Assembly (NCBI RefSeq): GCF_023197165.1
Contig: NZ_JALPRD010000010.1
Coordinates: forward strand, 101,707 to 165,706
Source: Sphingopyxis sp. MSC1_008
GTDB taxonomy: Bacteria; Pseudomonadota; Alphaproteobacteria; Sphingomonadales; Sphingomonadaceae
DNA: 64,000 nucleotides
Reading direction: 5' to 3'
Of the stretch, positions 17,460-26,532 are shown piece by piece; position 1 is the first letter of the stretch; each line of letters begins with the position of its first letter. A model generated the notes under the pieces. The model worked only from the letters and a program-made list of their open reading frames with translations. It did no database searches and was not told the origin of the DNA. A program made the translations under genes and the position numbers.

Positions 17460-18410
17460 ATGCAACGTTTTGCACTTGTCGGGGCTGCCGGTTACATTGC
17501 GCCCCGCCACCTTCAGGCCATTCGCGACACGGGAAACAAACTGGTCGTTGCTTATGACATTAACGACAGCGTCGGGATCATGGACAGCTTCTTCCCCGAC
17601 GCGGCTTTCTTCACCGTGGCGGAAAAGTTCGAGAGCTTTCTGGACGGCGAAGCCGTCGCGGGCCGCAAGCTTGACTATATCAGCATCTGTTCGCCGAACG
17701 ACCTACACGCGCCGCACATGCGCGCCGCGCTGCGCCACGGAGCCGATGCGATCTGCGAAAAGCCGCTCGTGCTCGATGCGACGGACCTCGATGCGTTGCG
17801 CGTCGTCGAGCGCGAGACGGGCAAGAAGATCTACACGATCCTTCAGTTGCGCCTCCACGACAGCGTGATCGCGCTTAAGGCCAAAATCGATGCTGAGCTC
17901 GCGGCGAATCCCGACAAGCGGTTTGCGGTCGACCTTACCTACCTTACGTCGCGCGGTGCCTGGTATTTTACCTCGTGGAAGGGCGACTTGCGGCGGTCAG
18001 GCGGGATCGCGACCAACATCGGCATCCATTTCTTCGACATGCTGAGCTTTCTGTTCGGCAATGTGGTCGAAAACCGCGTTCACGCCAGCAACGACGCCGC
18101 CGCGGCAGGTGTGCTCAGCTTCCGCAGCGCCGATGTGCGCTGGTTCCTTTCGATCAATGAGGCATATCTGCCCGATGCCGCGCGCGCGGCAGGCAAGCGC
18201 ACCTTTCGTTCGATCCAGTTCGACGGCGAGGAGTTCGAATTTTCGGAAGGCTTCACTGACCTGCATACACGCAGTTATGAGGCCGTGCTCGGCGGGAAGG
18301 GCTTCGGTCTAGATGTAGCCGAGCCCAGCGTCCTGCTGGCAAATGACATCCGCCGCATGCCCCTCGCTCCGCTCGCCGGTGACTATCATCCGCTGGCGCG
18401 AAAGCTCTGA
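17460..18410 (+). CDS. wbpB: UDP-N-acetylglucosaminuronate 3-dehydrogenase (WbpB/WlbA-like)
   Basis: The ATG at 17460 has gagg 10 bases upstream and gives the proper Rossmann start [18 protein letters not shown]; a GTG 33 bp earlier would add an unrelated extension. This Gfo/Idh/MocA-type dehydrogenase shows CEKPLVLD (near residue 98, catalytic Lys) and [15 protein letters not shown] (~180). The length of 316 residues equals that of WbpB/WlbA. These enzymes oxidise C3 of UDP-GlcNAcA with NAD+, regenerated by 2-oxoglutarate. It is followed by D, A, E and I homologues, so the pathway assignment is strong. Confidence 0.92.
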   Translation: MQRFALVGAAGYIAPRHLQAIRDTGNKLVVAYDINDSVGIMDSFFPDAAFFTVAEKFESFLDGEAVAGRKLDYISICSPNDLHAPHMRAALRHGADAICEKPLVLDATDLDALRVVERETGKKIYTILQLRLHDSVIALKAKIDAELAANPDKRFAVDLTYLTSRGAWYFTSWKGDLRRSGGIATNIGIHFFDMLSFLFGNVVENRVHASNDAAAAGVLSFRSADVRWFLSINEAYLPDAARAAGKRTFRSIQFDGEEFEFSEGFTDLHTRSYEAVLGGKGFGLDVAEPSVLLANDIRRMPLAPLAGDYHPLARKL

Positions 18411-18414
18411 ATCG

Positions 18415-19002
18415 ATGACCGCTATGGTCCATCCTTCGGCGATCGTCGACGAGGGCGCCGTGATCGGCGCCGAAACGCGGATATGGCATTTCGTCCATGT
18501 TTGCGGCGGCGCGGTAATCGGTGAACGGTGTAGCCTCGGCCAGAATGTCTTCGTCGGTAACCGCGCCCGGATCGGCAATGGCGTGAAGGTCCAGAACAAC
18601 GTGTCGCTCTATGACGACGTGATCCTGGACGATGACGTCTTTTGCGGACCTAGCGCGGTGTTCACCAACGTCGTCAATCCGCGCGCGCATGTCGAGCGCA
18701 AGACCGAATATCGTCCGACGCGAGTGGGCCGGGGGGCCTCACTCGGTGCCAATTGCACCATTGTGTGCGGTGCGACGCTGGGCGAATACAGCTTCGTCGG
18801 GGCGGGCGCGGTGGTCACCGGTGACGTGCCCGACTTCGCGCTGGTCGTAGGCGTGCCCGCGCGGCATATCGGATGGATGAGCGCCTATGGCGAGCGGCTG
18901 CAACTGCCTCTCACTGGCGAAGCGAATGTCCAATGCCCGAACGACGGGTCGCGCTACCGTTTGCGGGGCGATCGCGTTACGCGTGAATTGACCGATAACT
19001 GA
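18415..19002 (+). CDS. wbpD: UDP-2-acetamido-3-amino-glucuronate N-acetyltransferase (WbpD-like)
   Basis: Left-handed beta-helix acyltransferase of 195 residues with many hexapeptide repeats (e.g. [20 protein letters not shown]) and the [21 protein letters not shown] stretch typical of WbpD/WlbB. It starts 4 bp after wbpB; ATG 18415 or 18424 are both possible. The role is acetylation of the 3-amino group of UDP-GlcNAc3NA with acetyl-CoA. The C-terminal ~20 residues ([10 protein letters not shown]) form a short tail common in this subgroup. Confidence 0.92.
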   Translation: MTAMVHPSAIVDEGAVIGAETRIWHFVHVCGGAVIGERCSLGQNVFVGNRARIGNGVKVQNNVSLYDDVILDDDVFCGPSAVFTNVVNPRAHVERKTEYRPTRVGRGASLGANCTIVCGATLGEYSFVGAGAVVTGDVPDFALVVGVPARHIGWMSAYGERLQLPLTGEANVQCPNDGSRYRLRGDRVTRELTDN

Positions 19003-19011
19003 TCCATATTA

Positions 19012-19033
19012 CGCGCGCCCAGACGGGCGCGTG
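19012..19033. other. Strong GC hairpin between wbpD and wbpA
   Basis: Nine base pairs (one G-U) with an AGAC tetraloop; arms 19012-19020 and 19025-19033. It begins 9 bp after the wbpD stop and has no T-run. It may set relative expression of the genes by attenuation or mRNA processing rather than end transcription. Confidence 0.5.
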
Positions 19034-19046
19034 CTCCCCTGATTTC

Positions 19047-20363
19047 ATGGAGTTTCAAGTGCAGCAGGCTCTCATCAAAAAGCTGGAAGACAAGAGCGCG
19101 GTGATCGGAGTCGTCGGGCTGGGTTATGTCGGCCTGCCGCTCGTCCTGCGCTTCACCGAGGTCGGCTATCGCGTGATCGGCCTCGACATCGACAGCCGCA
19201 AGACCGAACGCCTCAACCGGGGTGAAAGCTATATCGACCATATCGCGCACGCCGACGTCGCAAAGGCGCATGCGGCGGGTTTCGAGGCGACGACGGATTT
19301 TGCGCGCGCCGGTGATTGCGACGCGCTGATCATCTGTGTTCCCACGCCGCTTGGTCGCCATCGCGAGCCGGATCTCAGCTTCGTCACCGACACGACCGAT
19401 GCGCTGCTGCCCTATTTGCGTCCCGGCCAGGTGCTTTCGCTTGAAAGCACGACCTATCCGGGCACGACCGAGGAAGAGCTGTTGCCGCGCGTCGAAAGCA
19501 CGGGCCGCAAGGTCGGCGAGGACTTCTTCCTCGTATATTCTCCCGAGCGCGAGGACCCGGGCAACATCAGCTTTACGACGCGCACCATCCCGAAGGTGTG
19601 TGGTGGCCACACTGCGACTTGCCTCGACGTCGGCCTCGCGCTGTATGGCCATGTGATCGACAAGGTCGTGCCGGTCAGCTCGACCAAGGTTGCCGAGCTC
19701 ACAAAACTGCTCGAGAATATTCACCGCGCGGTGAACATCGGCCTCGTCAACGAGATGAAGGTCGTCGCCGACAAGCTCGACATCGACATTCACGAGGTGA
19801 TCCGCGCGGCCGCTACCAAGCCCTTTGGCTTCGTTCCCTACTATCCGGGGCCTGGCCTCGGCGGTCATTGTATCCCGATCGACCCTTTCTACCTGACATG
19901 GAAGGCGCACGAGGTCGGGGTGCATACGCGCTTCATCGAGCTTGCCGGTGAGGTGAACAACAGCATGCCCGACTATGTCGTCGGCAAGGTGTCGCTCGCG
20001 CTCAACCGTCGGCGGAAAGCGCTGAACGGCAGCCGCGTCCTCGTGCTCGGCATCGCGTACAAGAAGAATGTCGACGATATGCGCGAGTCTCCTTCGGTGC
20101 TGCTGATGGAGCGGCTCGAGACTCTTGGCGCGCATATCGATTATAGCGATCCCTATTTCCCTAGCTTCCCCGAGATGCGCGAGCACAGCTTCACGCTCGA
20201 CAGCGTTTCGCTGACGCCTGAAAGCATCGCCGGCTATGACTGCGTGCTGGTCGCGACCGATCACGACGGCTTTGATTATGATATGATCCTCGAAAATGCG
20301 TCGCTGGTGGTCGATACCCGCGGGCGCTACCTCGACCCGCACGAAAAGGTCATCAAGGCGTAA
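19047..20363 (+). CDS. wbpA: UDP-N-acetylglucosamine 6-dehydrogenase (WbpA-like)
   Basis: NAD-dependent nucleotide-sugar 6-dehydrogenase: Rossmann motif [12 protein letters not shown] near residue 22, the [10 protein letters not shown] region near 135, and the active-site [11 protein letters not shown] with Cys275. Length 438, like WbpA (436). It oxidises UDP-GlcNAc to UDP-GlcNAcA, the first step of the ManNAc3NAcA pathway. The start may instead be the in-frame GTG at 19059, which has GGAG at ideal spacing (6 bases), while ATG 19047 has no clear ribosome site. Confidence 0.93.
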   Translation: MEFQVQQALIKKLEDKSAVIGVVGLGYVGLPLVLRFTEVGYRVIGLDIDSRKTERLNRGESYIDHIAHADVAKAHAAGFEATTDFARAGDCDALIICVPTPLGRHREPDLSFVTDTTDALLPYLRPGQVLSLESTTYPGTTEEELLPRVESTGRKVGEDFFLVYSPEREDPGNISFTTRTIPKVCGGHTATCLDVGLALYGHVIDKVVPVSSTKVAELTKLLENIHRAVNIGLVNEMKVVADKLDIDIHEVIRAAATKPFGFVPYYPGPGLGGHCIPIDPFYLTWKAHEVGVHTRFIELAGEVNNSMPDYVVGKVSLALNRRRKALNGSRVLVLGIAYKKNVDDMRESPSVLLMERLETLGAHIDYSDPYFPSFPEMREHSFTLDSVSLTPESIAGYDCVLVATDHDGFDYDMILENASLVVDTRGRYLDPHEKVIKA

Positions 20364-20382
20364 GCGGACAGGGGTGAAGTAT

Positions 20383-21495
20383 ATGCAGTTCATCGATCTT
20401 GGCGCCCAGCAGCAGCGCATCCGCCGGTCGCTCGACGCGCGAATGGCCGCGGTCCTTGCACACGGGCAATATATCCTGGGTCCCGAAGTGGCCGAGCTTG
20501 AAACCGCGCTCGCTGCGCGCGCGGGCGTCAAGCATTGCATCGGCGTCGCGAATGGCACCGATGCCCTGCAACTGGCGCTGATGGCACTCGGCATCGGGCG
20601 CGGCGACGAGGTGATCACGCCGGCGTTCAGCTATGTCGCCGCCGCCGAAGTGATTGCGTTACTCGGCGCCACGCCGGTTCTCGTCGATGTCGATCCGGTG
20701 AGCTTCAACGTCGACCCTGCGGCGGTTCGCGCTGCGATTACCGACCGGACCCGCGCGATTATCGCGGTCGACTTGTTCGGCCAGTGTGCCGATTATGATG
20801 CGCTCGCTGAAATCGCGGCCGGGCGCAACATCGCGGTGATCGAGGATGCCGCGCAAAGCTTTGGCGCCACATTCCGCGGCCGCACCGCCTGCTCGCTGGG
20901 CATGATCGCGACCACCAGCTTTTTCCCGAGCAAGCCGCTCGGCTGTTACGGCGACGGCGGTGCCTGTTTCACCGACGACGACGATCTCGCTGCGCTGTTG
21001 CGCAGCATCCGCGCGCACGGGCAGGCCGAGCGCTATCATCATGTGCGCGTTGGGGTGAATGCCCGGCTTGACACGCTGCAGGCGGCGATCCTGCTCGCCA
21101 AGCTCGAGGTGTTTGACGCGGAAGTGGAGCTTCGTGAAAGTGCCGCGCTGCGCTATCATACGTTGATCGCCGAGGCGGGGTTGGCGGAGGCGGGTATCGT
21201 GGCGCCGACGGTCGAGCAGGGAAGCACGAGCGTTTGGGCGCAATATACGATCCGGGTGCCGAACCGCGCGGTTGTCGTCGCGGAAATGAAGGCCGCCGGG
21301 GTACCGACCACCATTCATTATCCACGCGCGCTGCACCAGCAGGACGCGTTCGACGGGACCGCGGTGCTGGCCGTTCCCGTGCCGCATAGCGAAAAGGCGG
21401 CGGCGGAAGTTCTCAGCCTGCCGATGCATCCCTACTTGACCGAAGCCGACCAGGCGAAGGTCGTCGCCGCGCTCGCCGCGGCGGTACGGGGCTGA
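20383..21495 (+). CDS. wbpE: PLP-dependent 3-aminotransferase for UDP-3-keto-GlcNAcA (WbpE-like)
   Basis: DegT/DnrJ/EryC1-family sugar aminotransferase of 370 residues. ATG 20383 follows a ggggtgaa ribosome site. The PLP lysine is Lys184 in TTSFFPSKPLGCYGDGG, and the N-terminal NGTDALQLAL and EDAAQSFGA motifs are family hallmarks. By homology and position it transfers an amino group to C3 of UDP-3-keto-GlcNAcA, made by the WbpB homologue, to give the substrate for the WbpD homologue. Confidence 0.93.
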   Translation: MQFIDLGAQQQRIRRSLDARMAAVLAHGQYILGPEVAELETALAARAGVKHCIGVANGTDALQLALMALGIGRGDEVITPAFSYVAAAEVIALLGATPVLVDVDPVSFNVDPAAVRAAITDRTRAIIAVDLFGQCADYDALAEIAAGRNIAVIEDAAQSFGATFRGRTACSLGMIATTSFFPSKPLGCYGDGGACFTDDDDLAALLRSIRAHGQAERYHHVRVGVNARLDTLQAAILLAKLEVFDAEVELRESAALRYHTLIAEAGLAEAGIVAPTVEQGSTSVWAQYTIRVPNRAVVVAEMKAAGVPTTIHYPRALHQQDAFDGTAVLAVPVPHSEKAAAEVLSLPMHPYLTEADQAKVVAALAAAVRG

Positions 21496-21499
21496 GCCG

Positions 21500-23185
21500 A
21501 TGAAGATCCTGACCATCGTCGGCAACCGGCCGCAATTCATCAAGCTGGGCGTCACGGCGCGCCGTTTGCGCGAACTCGGCGACAAGGCGCCCTTTGCGAG
21601 CGTTGTCGTCAATACCGGTCAGCATTATGACGAGATGCTGAGCGACGTCTTTTTCACCGAGCTGGAGATCGAAGCGCCGCACTATAATCTCGGCATGGGT
21701 TCGGGGCATATCGTCGACCAGATCGGCCGCATGATGGCGCCGCTGCGCGAGGTTTTCGACGCGGAAAGGCCCGATGCGTTGCTCGTCTATGGCGACACCA
21801 ATTCGACCGTCGCGGGGGCGCTGGTTGCGGCGCACCTTGGCGTGCCGGTGATGCATGTCGAGGGCGGCGAGCGACTTTACCGCCGCGTGGCGATGCCCGA
21901 AGAGACGAACCGCATCGTCACCGACCATCTGTCGGACATGTGCCTCGTCAGCTCGCGCAAGGCGATGCGCTATCTGGCGCGTGAGGGTTTCGGTGCCGAT
22001 CGGCTGCGCTTCGTCGGCGACCCGATGTACGATATCTTCAAGCTGTCGGGCGAGATGCTGCAAAGTCGCGAGGCGGCGCAGCCCGCCGATTTCAGGCTGA
22101 CCGCGGGCGACTATGGCATCTGCACGATCCACCGCGCTGAGAATACCGACGACCGCGACACCTGCCTCGGCCTGCTCGGCGCGCTCGACGGCGCGCCGTT
22201 CCCGGTGCTGTTGCCCGCGCACCCGCGCCTGCAACACCGCTTGCAGAACTGGGGCTGGTCACCGCAGACCAATCTGCGGCTGATCGACCCGCTTGGCTAT
22301 TTCGATTTCCAGTCGCTGCTGCGTCAGAGCCGGCTCGTCATCACCGATTCCGGCGGGGTCGGGCGCGAGGCTTTTTTTGCGGGCAAGCCAGCGATCGTGC
22401 CGCTCGAAAGCAGCGCATGGATCGAAGCGGTCGAGGCGGGACTAGCGGTGATGACCGGCCGCTCGCCCGATCGACTGGCGGCGGCGCTCGCCGCGATCGC
22501 GCCGCCGGCGAACGTCACCGCGCTGGTCGAGGAAAATTTTGGCGCCGGCGACGCGGGAACGCAGATCGTGGACGAAATCGCGGCCTTCGTGACCGCACGG
22601 CAGGGCTGGGACGAAGGGGCGTGGCATCCGCTCGGCCGCTTCGAGCAATTGCCGAAGGCGGTGGACAGCGCCGCGCTGTCGCATGCGGCGTTTACCGATG
22701 TCGCGCGCTACGCAGCCTTGAACGGCTGGCAGGCAGGTCAGCTTCTGATCGATGTGACGCGCGGTTTCGATGGCGCGCAGGATCTGCTGGCGATCGCCAG
22801 AGCCGAAGACTTCCGCCCGACGCTGCTTCTCGATCTGGCGAGCGCCCGCTTCAATCCATTGTCGGCCGCCGCAGGCGCGCAATTCGAGGGGCTGGCGGGG
22901 CTGGCAGATTTAGCCGCGACCGATGTAGCTGGCGCCGCATTGCTTTCGCAGGCCCTCGGTCGCGAGGTTGGCGTGGCCGATCCGGCTGGTGCGACGGCCG
23001 ACCGCGATGCCCGAGGCGCACCGGTCGACCTTAATGCTGCCGCAAAAGCGGGCGCGACCCGGCTGCACGTCCAGCCGTGGCTGTGGGCGGCGACGCCTGT
23101 CAGCCCGTTCGAATCCGCGCTGCGTCTGGTCGACGCCGACAATTGCGCGGCCCAGGCCGACCTGACACGGATCTGGCTGGTCTGA
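21500..23185 (+). CDS. wbpI: UDP-GlcNAc3NAcA 2-epimerase (WbpI-like) with unusual C-terminal extension
   Basis: Residues 1-~370 are a non-hydrolysing UDP-GlcNAc 2-epimerase: IVGNRPQFIK, NTGQHYDEML, YGDTNSTVAGALVA, VEGGERLYRR, CTIHRAENTDD and TDSGGVGREAFFAGKP. The family is about 350-375 residues, but this protein has 561. The extra ~190 residues (Ala/Leu-rich, beginning about RQGWDEGAWHPLGRF) match no family I recognise and keep the same codon use, so they are not an obvious frameshift product. The start is 4 bp after wbpE. The epimerase would yield UDP-ManNAc3NAcA. The extension might be an additional sugar-modifying or partner-binding domain, perhaps related to the acyltransferase encoded next. 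Confidence 0.88.
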   Translation: MKILTIVGNRPQFIKLGVTARRLRELGDKAPFASVVVNTGQHYDEMLSDVFFTELEIEAPHYNLGMGSGHIVDQIGRMMAPLREVFDAERPDALLVYGDTNSTVAGALVAAHLGVPVMHVEGGERLYRRVAMPEETNRIVTDHLSDMCLVSSRKAMRYLAREGFGADRLRFVGDPMYDIFKLSGEMLQSREAAQPADFRLTAGDYGICTIHRAENTDDRDTCLGLLGALDGAPFPVLLPAHPRLQHRLQNWGWSPQTNLRLIDPLGYFDFQSLLRQSRLVITDSGGVGREAFFAGKPAIVPLESSAWIEAVEAGLAVMTGRSPDRLAAALAAIAPPANVTALVEENFGAGDAGTQIVDEIAAFVTARQGWDEGAWHPLGRFEQLPKAVDSAALSHAAFTDVARYAALNGWQAGQLLIDVTRGFDGAQDLLAIARAEDFRPTLLLDLASARFNPLSAAAGAQFEGLAGLADLAATDVAGAALLSQALGREVGVADPAGATADRDARGAPVDLNAAAKAGATRLHVQPWLWAATPVSPFESALRLVDADNCAAQADLTRIWLV

Positions 23186-23191
23186 GCGGCG

Positions 23192-23773
23192 ATGGGCGCG
23201 GTCCAATTCTATCACCTCGACGGCCGCGACTGGCAGGGCGAAACGCGCCTTGCCGACGCGCGTCGGTCAGATGAGTATACCGCGTCCTTCTGGCAGCCGT
23301 CGTTCGGCACGCCGTTTCCCCCGGGGCGCCGCGATCCGCGAATCCTGAGCTATAGCGCGATGCACGCGCTCGGCATGTTCCGCAGCCGCGACTATGCGAT
23401 GGTGATGCTGCGCGACAGCGCCAGCACGATCGCGCACAGTTCGATGGTGATGCCGGGGTTTGTGCGCTTTCCCTTCATGGACGCGACGGACCTGCAGATC
23501 GGGGCGACCGAAAGCCGCCCCGAACATCGCGGCAAGGGGCTGGCGGTTCGCGCGATTGATGAGATTATCGCACGTTTCGGACGGGCGCGCGGTTATTGGT
23601 ACCTGACCGAAGCCCAGAATGAGGCGTCGGTCGCCGTGATCCGCAAGGCCGGCTTCCGTTATGCAGGAACCGGTGACAAATGCCCGCGTTTCGGTCTACG
23701 GGCTTTTGGCTTCTACGCGATCACCCATCCTGCCGACACATTTCCCCCTACGCCAGAAAGCAAGGCCCCATGA
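23192..23773 (+). CDS. GNAT-family N-acetyltransferase
   Basis: 193 residues with GNAT motif A (ATESRPEHRGKGLAVRAID, ~residue 108) and motif B (NEASVAVIRKAGF, ~147). It starts 6 bp after the epimerase gene and its stop overlaps the start of the next aminotransferase gene (ATGA). By position it probably acylates an amino sugar made by that aminotransferase, as PseH- or WecD-like GNAT enzymes do. The acyl donor and substrate cannot be told from sequence. Cytosolic. Confidence 0.85.
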   Translation: MGAVQFYHLDGRDWQGETRLADARRSDEYTASFWQPSFGTPFPPGRRDPRILSYSAMHALGMFRSRDYAMVMLRDSASTIAHSSMVMPGFVRFPFMDATDLQIGATESRPEHRGKGLAVRAIDEIIARFGRARGYWYLTEAQNEASVAVIRKAGFRYAGTGDKCPRFGLRAFGFYAITHPADTFPPTPESKAP

Positions 23774-24879
23774 CCGAACGCAACGTTCCCTTCTTCAACT
23801 ATCCGGCGCTGTTCGCCGAGCGCGGCGACGAATATGTCGATACGCTGCGCGAGGTGATGGCGCGCGGTGCCTATATCATGCAGAAGGATCTGATCCAGTT
23901 CGAGGAAGAACTGGCCGATTTCCTGGGCGCGAAGCATGTCATCGGCGTCGCCGACGGCACCGTCGCGCTGACGATGTCGCTGAAGGCGTCGGGGATCGGC
24001 GCGGGCGACGAGGTCATCGTCTCGTCGCACACCTTTGTCGCGACCGCCGCCGCCGTGCATCATGTCGGCGCGATCCCGGTTATCTGCGACTGCCTGCCCG
24101 ACAGCATGATGGACCCGGCGAGCGCCGCGAGCATGATCAGCGAAAAGACGCGCGCGATCATGCCGACGCAACTCAACGGCCGCACCAGCGACATGAACGC
24201 GATCGGCGCGATCGCGAAGGAACATGGGCTGAAGATCGTAGAGGACAGCTGTCAGGCGCTGGGCGCTTCGTTCGGCGGCACCAAGGCGGGATTGTTCGGG
24301 CTTGCGGGTTCGTACAGCTTCTTCCCGGCGAAGACGCTCGGCTGCTTCGGCGACGGCGGCGCGATCGTCACCAACAGCGACGATGCCGCAGCGGCGATCC
24401 GCCAGATGCGCGACCATGGCCGCGGCGCCGACGGCAAGGTCCGCGCCTTTGGCCACAACGGCCGCCTCGATAATATCCAGGCGGCGATCCTGCGCTTGAA
24501 GCTTGCACGGTACGACGATGCGATCGCGCGGCGCCGGGCGATCGCCAGCCGATATCAGGCGGGGTTGCACGATGTCGCGCAGCTGTTGCTGCCGCCGGCG
24601 CCCGACAGCGACAATCTGCGGTTCGACATTTTCCAGAATTATGAAATCCAGGCCGAGAACCGCGACGGACTGCGTGAACAACTCGCGGCGAAGAATGTCG
24701 GCACGATCATCCAGTGGGGCGGGTGGATGCTCCACCAGTTCGACGACCTGGGCCTGCGTGCGCATGCGCCCTATGCCGAGGAAATGTCGAAGCGTTACAT
24801 GATGCTGCCGATGCATCACATGCTGGCGGATGACGATGTCGATTATGTGATCGAACAGGTCCGGGCCTTCTACGCCTGA
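23770..24879 (+). CDS. DegT/DnrJ/EryC1 sugar aminotransferase (second copy)
   Basis: ATG 23770 overlaps the acyltransferase stop by four bases. 369 residues; the PLP lysine is Lys188 in YSFFPAKTLGCFGDGG, with GVADGTVALTMSL and EDSCQALGASFGG motifs. Clearly diverged from the WbpE homologue, so a different keto-sugar is likely. The membrane 4,6-dehydratase at 7982 produces a 4-keto sugar without another obvious aminotransferase, so this enzyme is a good candidate for the 4-amination step, followed by the neighbouring GNAT. An alternative is a role with the split transketolase downstream. Confidence 0.9.
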   Translation: MTERNVPFFNYPALFAERGDEYVDTLREVMARGAYIMQKDLIQFEEELADFLGAKHVIGVADGTVALTMSLKASGIGAGDEVIVSSHTFVATAAAVHHVGAIPVICDCLPDSMMDPASAASMISEKTRAIMPTQLNGRTSDMNAIGAIAKEHGLKIVEDSCQALGASFGGTKAGLFGLAGSYSFFPAKTLGCFGDGGAIVTNSDDAAAAIRQMRDHGRGADGKVRAFGHNGRLDNIQAAILRLKLARYDDAIARRRAIASRYQAGLHDVAQLLLPPAPDSDNLRFDIFQNYEIQAENRDGLREQLAAKNVGTIIQWGGWMLHQFDDLGLRAHAPYAEEMSKRYMMLPMHHMLADDDVDYVIEQVRAFYA

Positions 24880-24903
24880 CCGGCAGCGAATAGGGATAAA
24901 CAG

Positions 24904-25665
24904 ATGAGCAACGAACCCATTGCCGTTTCGGGCGGCCTTCGCACCAACGCCGAACAGGTCGAGGCGTCGCGCAATCGCGCGCTATTTGAATCCAATCCCT
25001 CAAGCTGGGAAACCAAACTCGAGAATTTTCCCAAATATGTGCGACGCCAGAACCTCACGCGTTTCCTCGCGCTCTATGAGATTTTCAAGCTGATCCAGCC
25101 AGTTAAGGGCTCGATCATCGAGTGCGGCGTCAACCACGGTTTCGGCACGATGAGCTGGGCGAAATTCTCGGCGATCCTTGAACCCGTGAACTTGATGCGG
25201 CGCGTCTATGGTTTCGACACCTTCGAGGGTTTTCCTGGCGTGTCGGAAAAGGACCGGTCTGCGACGTCGCAGCACGTCAAGGAAGGCGACCTCGCCGCCG
25301 ACGTCCATGACGAACTGACCCAGCTCGTCGACATCTATGATTCGACGCGCTTCATCGGCCATGTGAACAAGGTGAAGCTGGTGCGCGGCGATGCGACCAA
25401 GACGATCCCCACCTTCGTCGAGGAAAACCCGCACCTTCTGGTGTCGTTGCTGTACCTCGACTTCGACCTTTACGAACCGACCAAGGTCGCGCTCGAACAT
25501 TTCCTGCCGCGGATGCCCAAGGGCGCGGTGGTCGCGTTCGACGAACTCGACAATCCGCTGTGGCCGGGCGAAACGCTGGCGATGCTCGAAACGCACGCCA
25601 AGCGTCCGCTGCGCATCGAGCGGCTCGACTTCGACCCCTATATCGGTTTCGCGATTCTCGACTGA
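24904..25665 (+). CDS. TylF/MycF-like SAM-dependent methyltransferase
   Basis: 253 residues with a class I methyltransferase core: IIECGVNHGFGTMSWAKF (motif I, ~residue 70), VYGFDTFEGFPGVSEKD (typical of the TylF family) and LLYLDFDLYEPTKVALEHF (~180), where the Asp pair binds a metal. TylF/MycF enzymes O-methylate sugars. A ggga ribosome site precedes ATG 24904. The likely role is O-methylation of a sugar nucleotide or glycan residue. The substrate is unknown. Confidence 0.86.
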   Translation: MSNEPIAVSGGLRTNAEQVEASRNRALFESNPSSWETKLENFPKYVRRQNLTRFLALYEIFKLIQPVKGSIIECGVNHGFGTMSWAKFSAILEPVNLMRRVYGFDTFEGFPGVSEKDRSATSQHVKEGDLAADVHDELTQLVDIYDSTRFIGHVNKVKLVRGDATKTIPTFVEENPHLLVSLLYLDFDLYEPTKVALEHFLPRMPKGAVVAFDELDNPLWPGETLAMLETHAKRPLRIERLDFDPYIGFAILD

Positions 25666-25674
25666 GGAACCCCC

Positions 25675-26532
25675 ATGCAAGAGGCCCCGGCCACCAACCA
25701 GATCGACACGCGCGACATGGCGCTGGCGATCCGCCGCCACGCGGTGCAGATGACGCACCTCGGCAAGAGCTCGCACGTCGGCTCGGTCCTGTCGCTCGCC
25801 GATATATTGGGCGTGCTTTACGGGCGCGTGATGGCGGTCGATCCCGCCGATCCGCGCTGGGTCGACCGCGACCGCTTCATCCTGTCGAAGGGGCATGCGG
25901 GGGCGGGGGTTTATGCCGCGCTCGCCGAACGCGGCTTCCTGCCCCGAGAGCAGCTCAAGACGCATTACCAGAACGGATCGAAGCTGTCGGGCCATGTCAG
26001 CCATAAGGGCGTGCCGGGGGTCGAATTTTCGACCGGCTCGCTCGGCCACGGGCTTAGCGTCGGCACCGGCATGGCGCTTGCCGCCAAGCGTGCGGGGCGC
26101 GGCAACCGCGTCTATGTGCTGCTGTCGGACGGCGAATGCGACGAGGGATCGAACTGGGAAGCGATCATGTTCGCCGCGCATCACAAGCTCGACAATCTGG
26201 TCGTTGCGGTCGATTACAACAAAATCCAGTCGCTCGACCTTGTCGCGAACACGCTCGCGCTCGAACCCTTTGCCGACAAGTGGCGGGCGTTCGGCTGGCA
26301 TGTGACCGAGGTTGACGGGCACGACCATGACGCGCTGCTCGCGGCGCTCGACGTGCCCGCAGGCGGGCGCGGGCAGCCGAGCGTGGTCATCTGCCACACG
26401 ACGAAGGGCAAGGGCGTTTCGTTCATGGAGAATCAGGTGCTCTGGCATTATCGCACGCCGCAGGGCGATGAATATCGCGATGCTCGGGCCGAACTCGGCC
26501 TGACGGGCGAAGGGGAGATCGCCGATGCGTGA
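25675..26532 (+). CDS. Transketolase-like protein, N-terminal (TPP-binding) subunit
   Basis: 285 residues covering only the pyrophosphate half of transketolase: SKGHAGAGVYAALAERGF, GSLGHGLSVGTGMALAAK, and the TPP/Mg motif LLSDGECDEGSNWEA...DYNKIQS (the usual GDG is SDG). The other half is encoded by the next gene, overlapping by 8 bp. Split transketolases occur in archaea and in natural-product and polysaccharide loci, where they make or move two-carbon ketol units. Its position in a glycan operon suggests a branched or otherwise unusual sugar rather than the pentose phosphate pathway. Confidence 0.92.
   Translation: MQEAPATNQIDTRDMALAIRRHAVQMTHLGKSSHVGSVLSLADILGVLYGRVMAVDPADPRWVDRDRFILSKGHAGAGVYAALAERGFLPREQLKTHYQNGSKLSGHVSHKGVPGVEFSTGSLGHGLSVGTGMALAAKRAGRGNRVYVLLSDGECDEGSNWEAIMFAAHHKLDNLVVAVDYNKIQSLDLVANTLALEPFADKWRAFGWHVTEVDGHDHDALLAALDVPAGGRGQPSVVICHTTKGKGVSFMENQVLWHYRTPQGDEYRDARAELGLTGEGEIADA

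Noticed and set aside
18954..20618. 554-codon minus-strand open frame opposite wbpA
   Set aside because: Antisense shadow of a well-conserved dehydrogenase gene.
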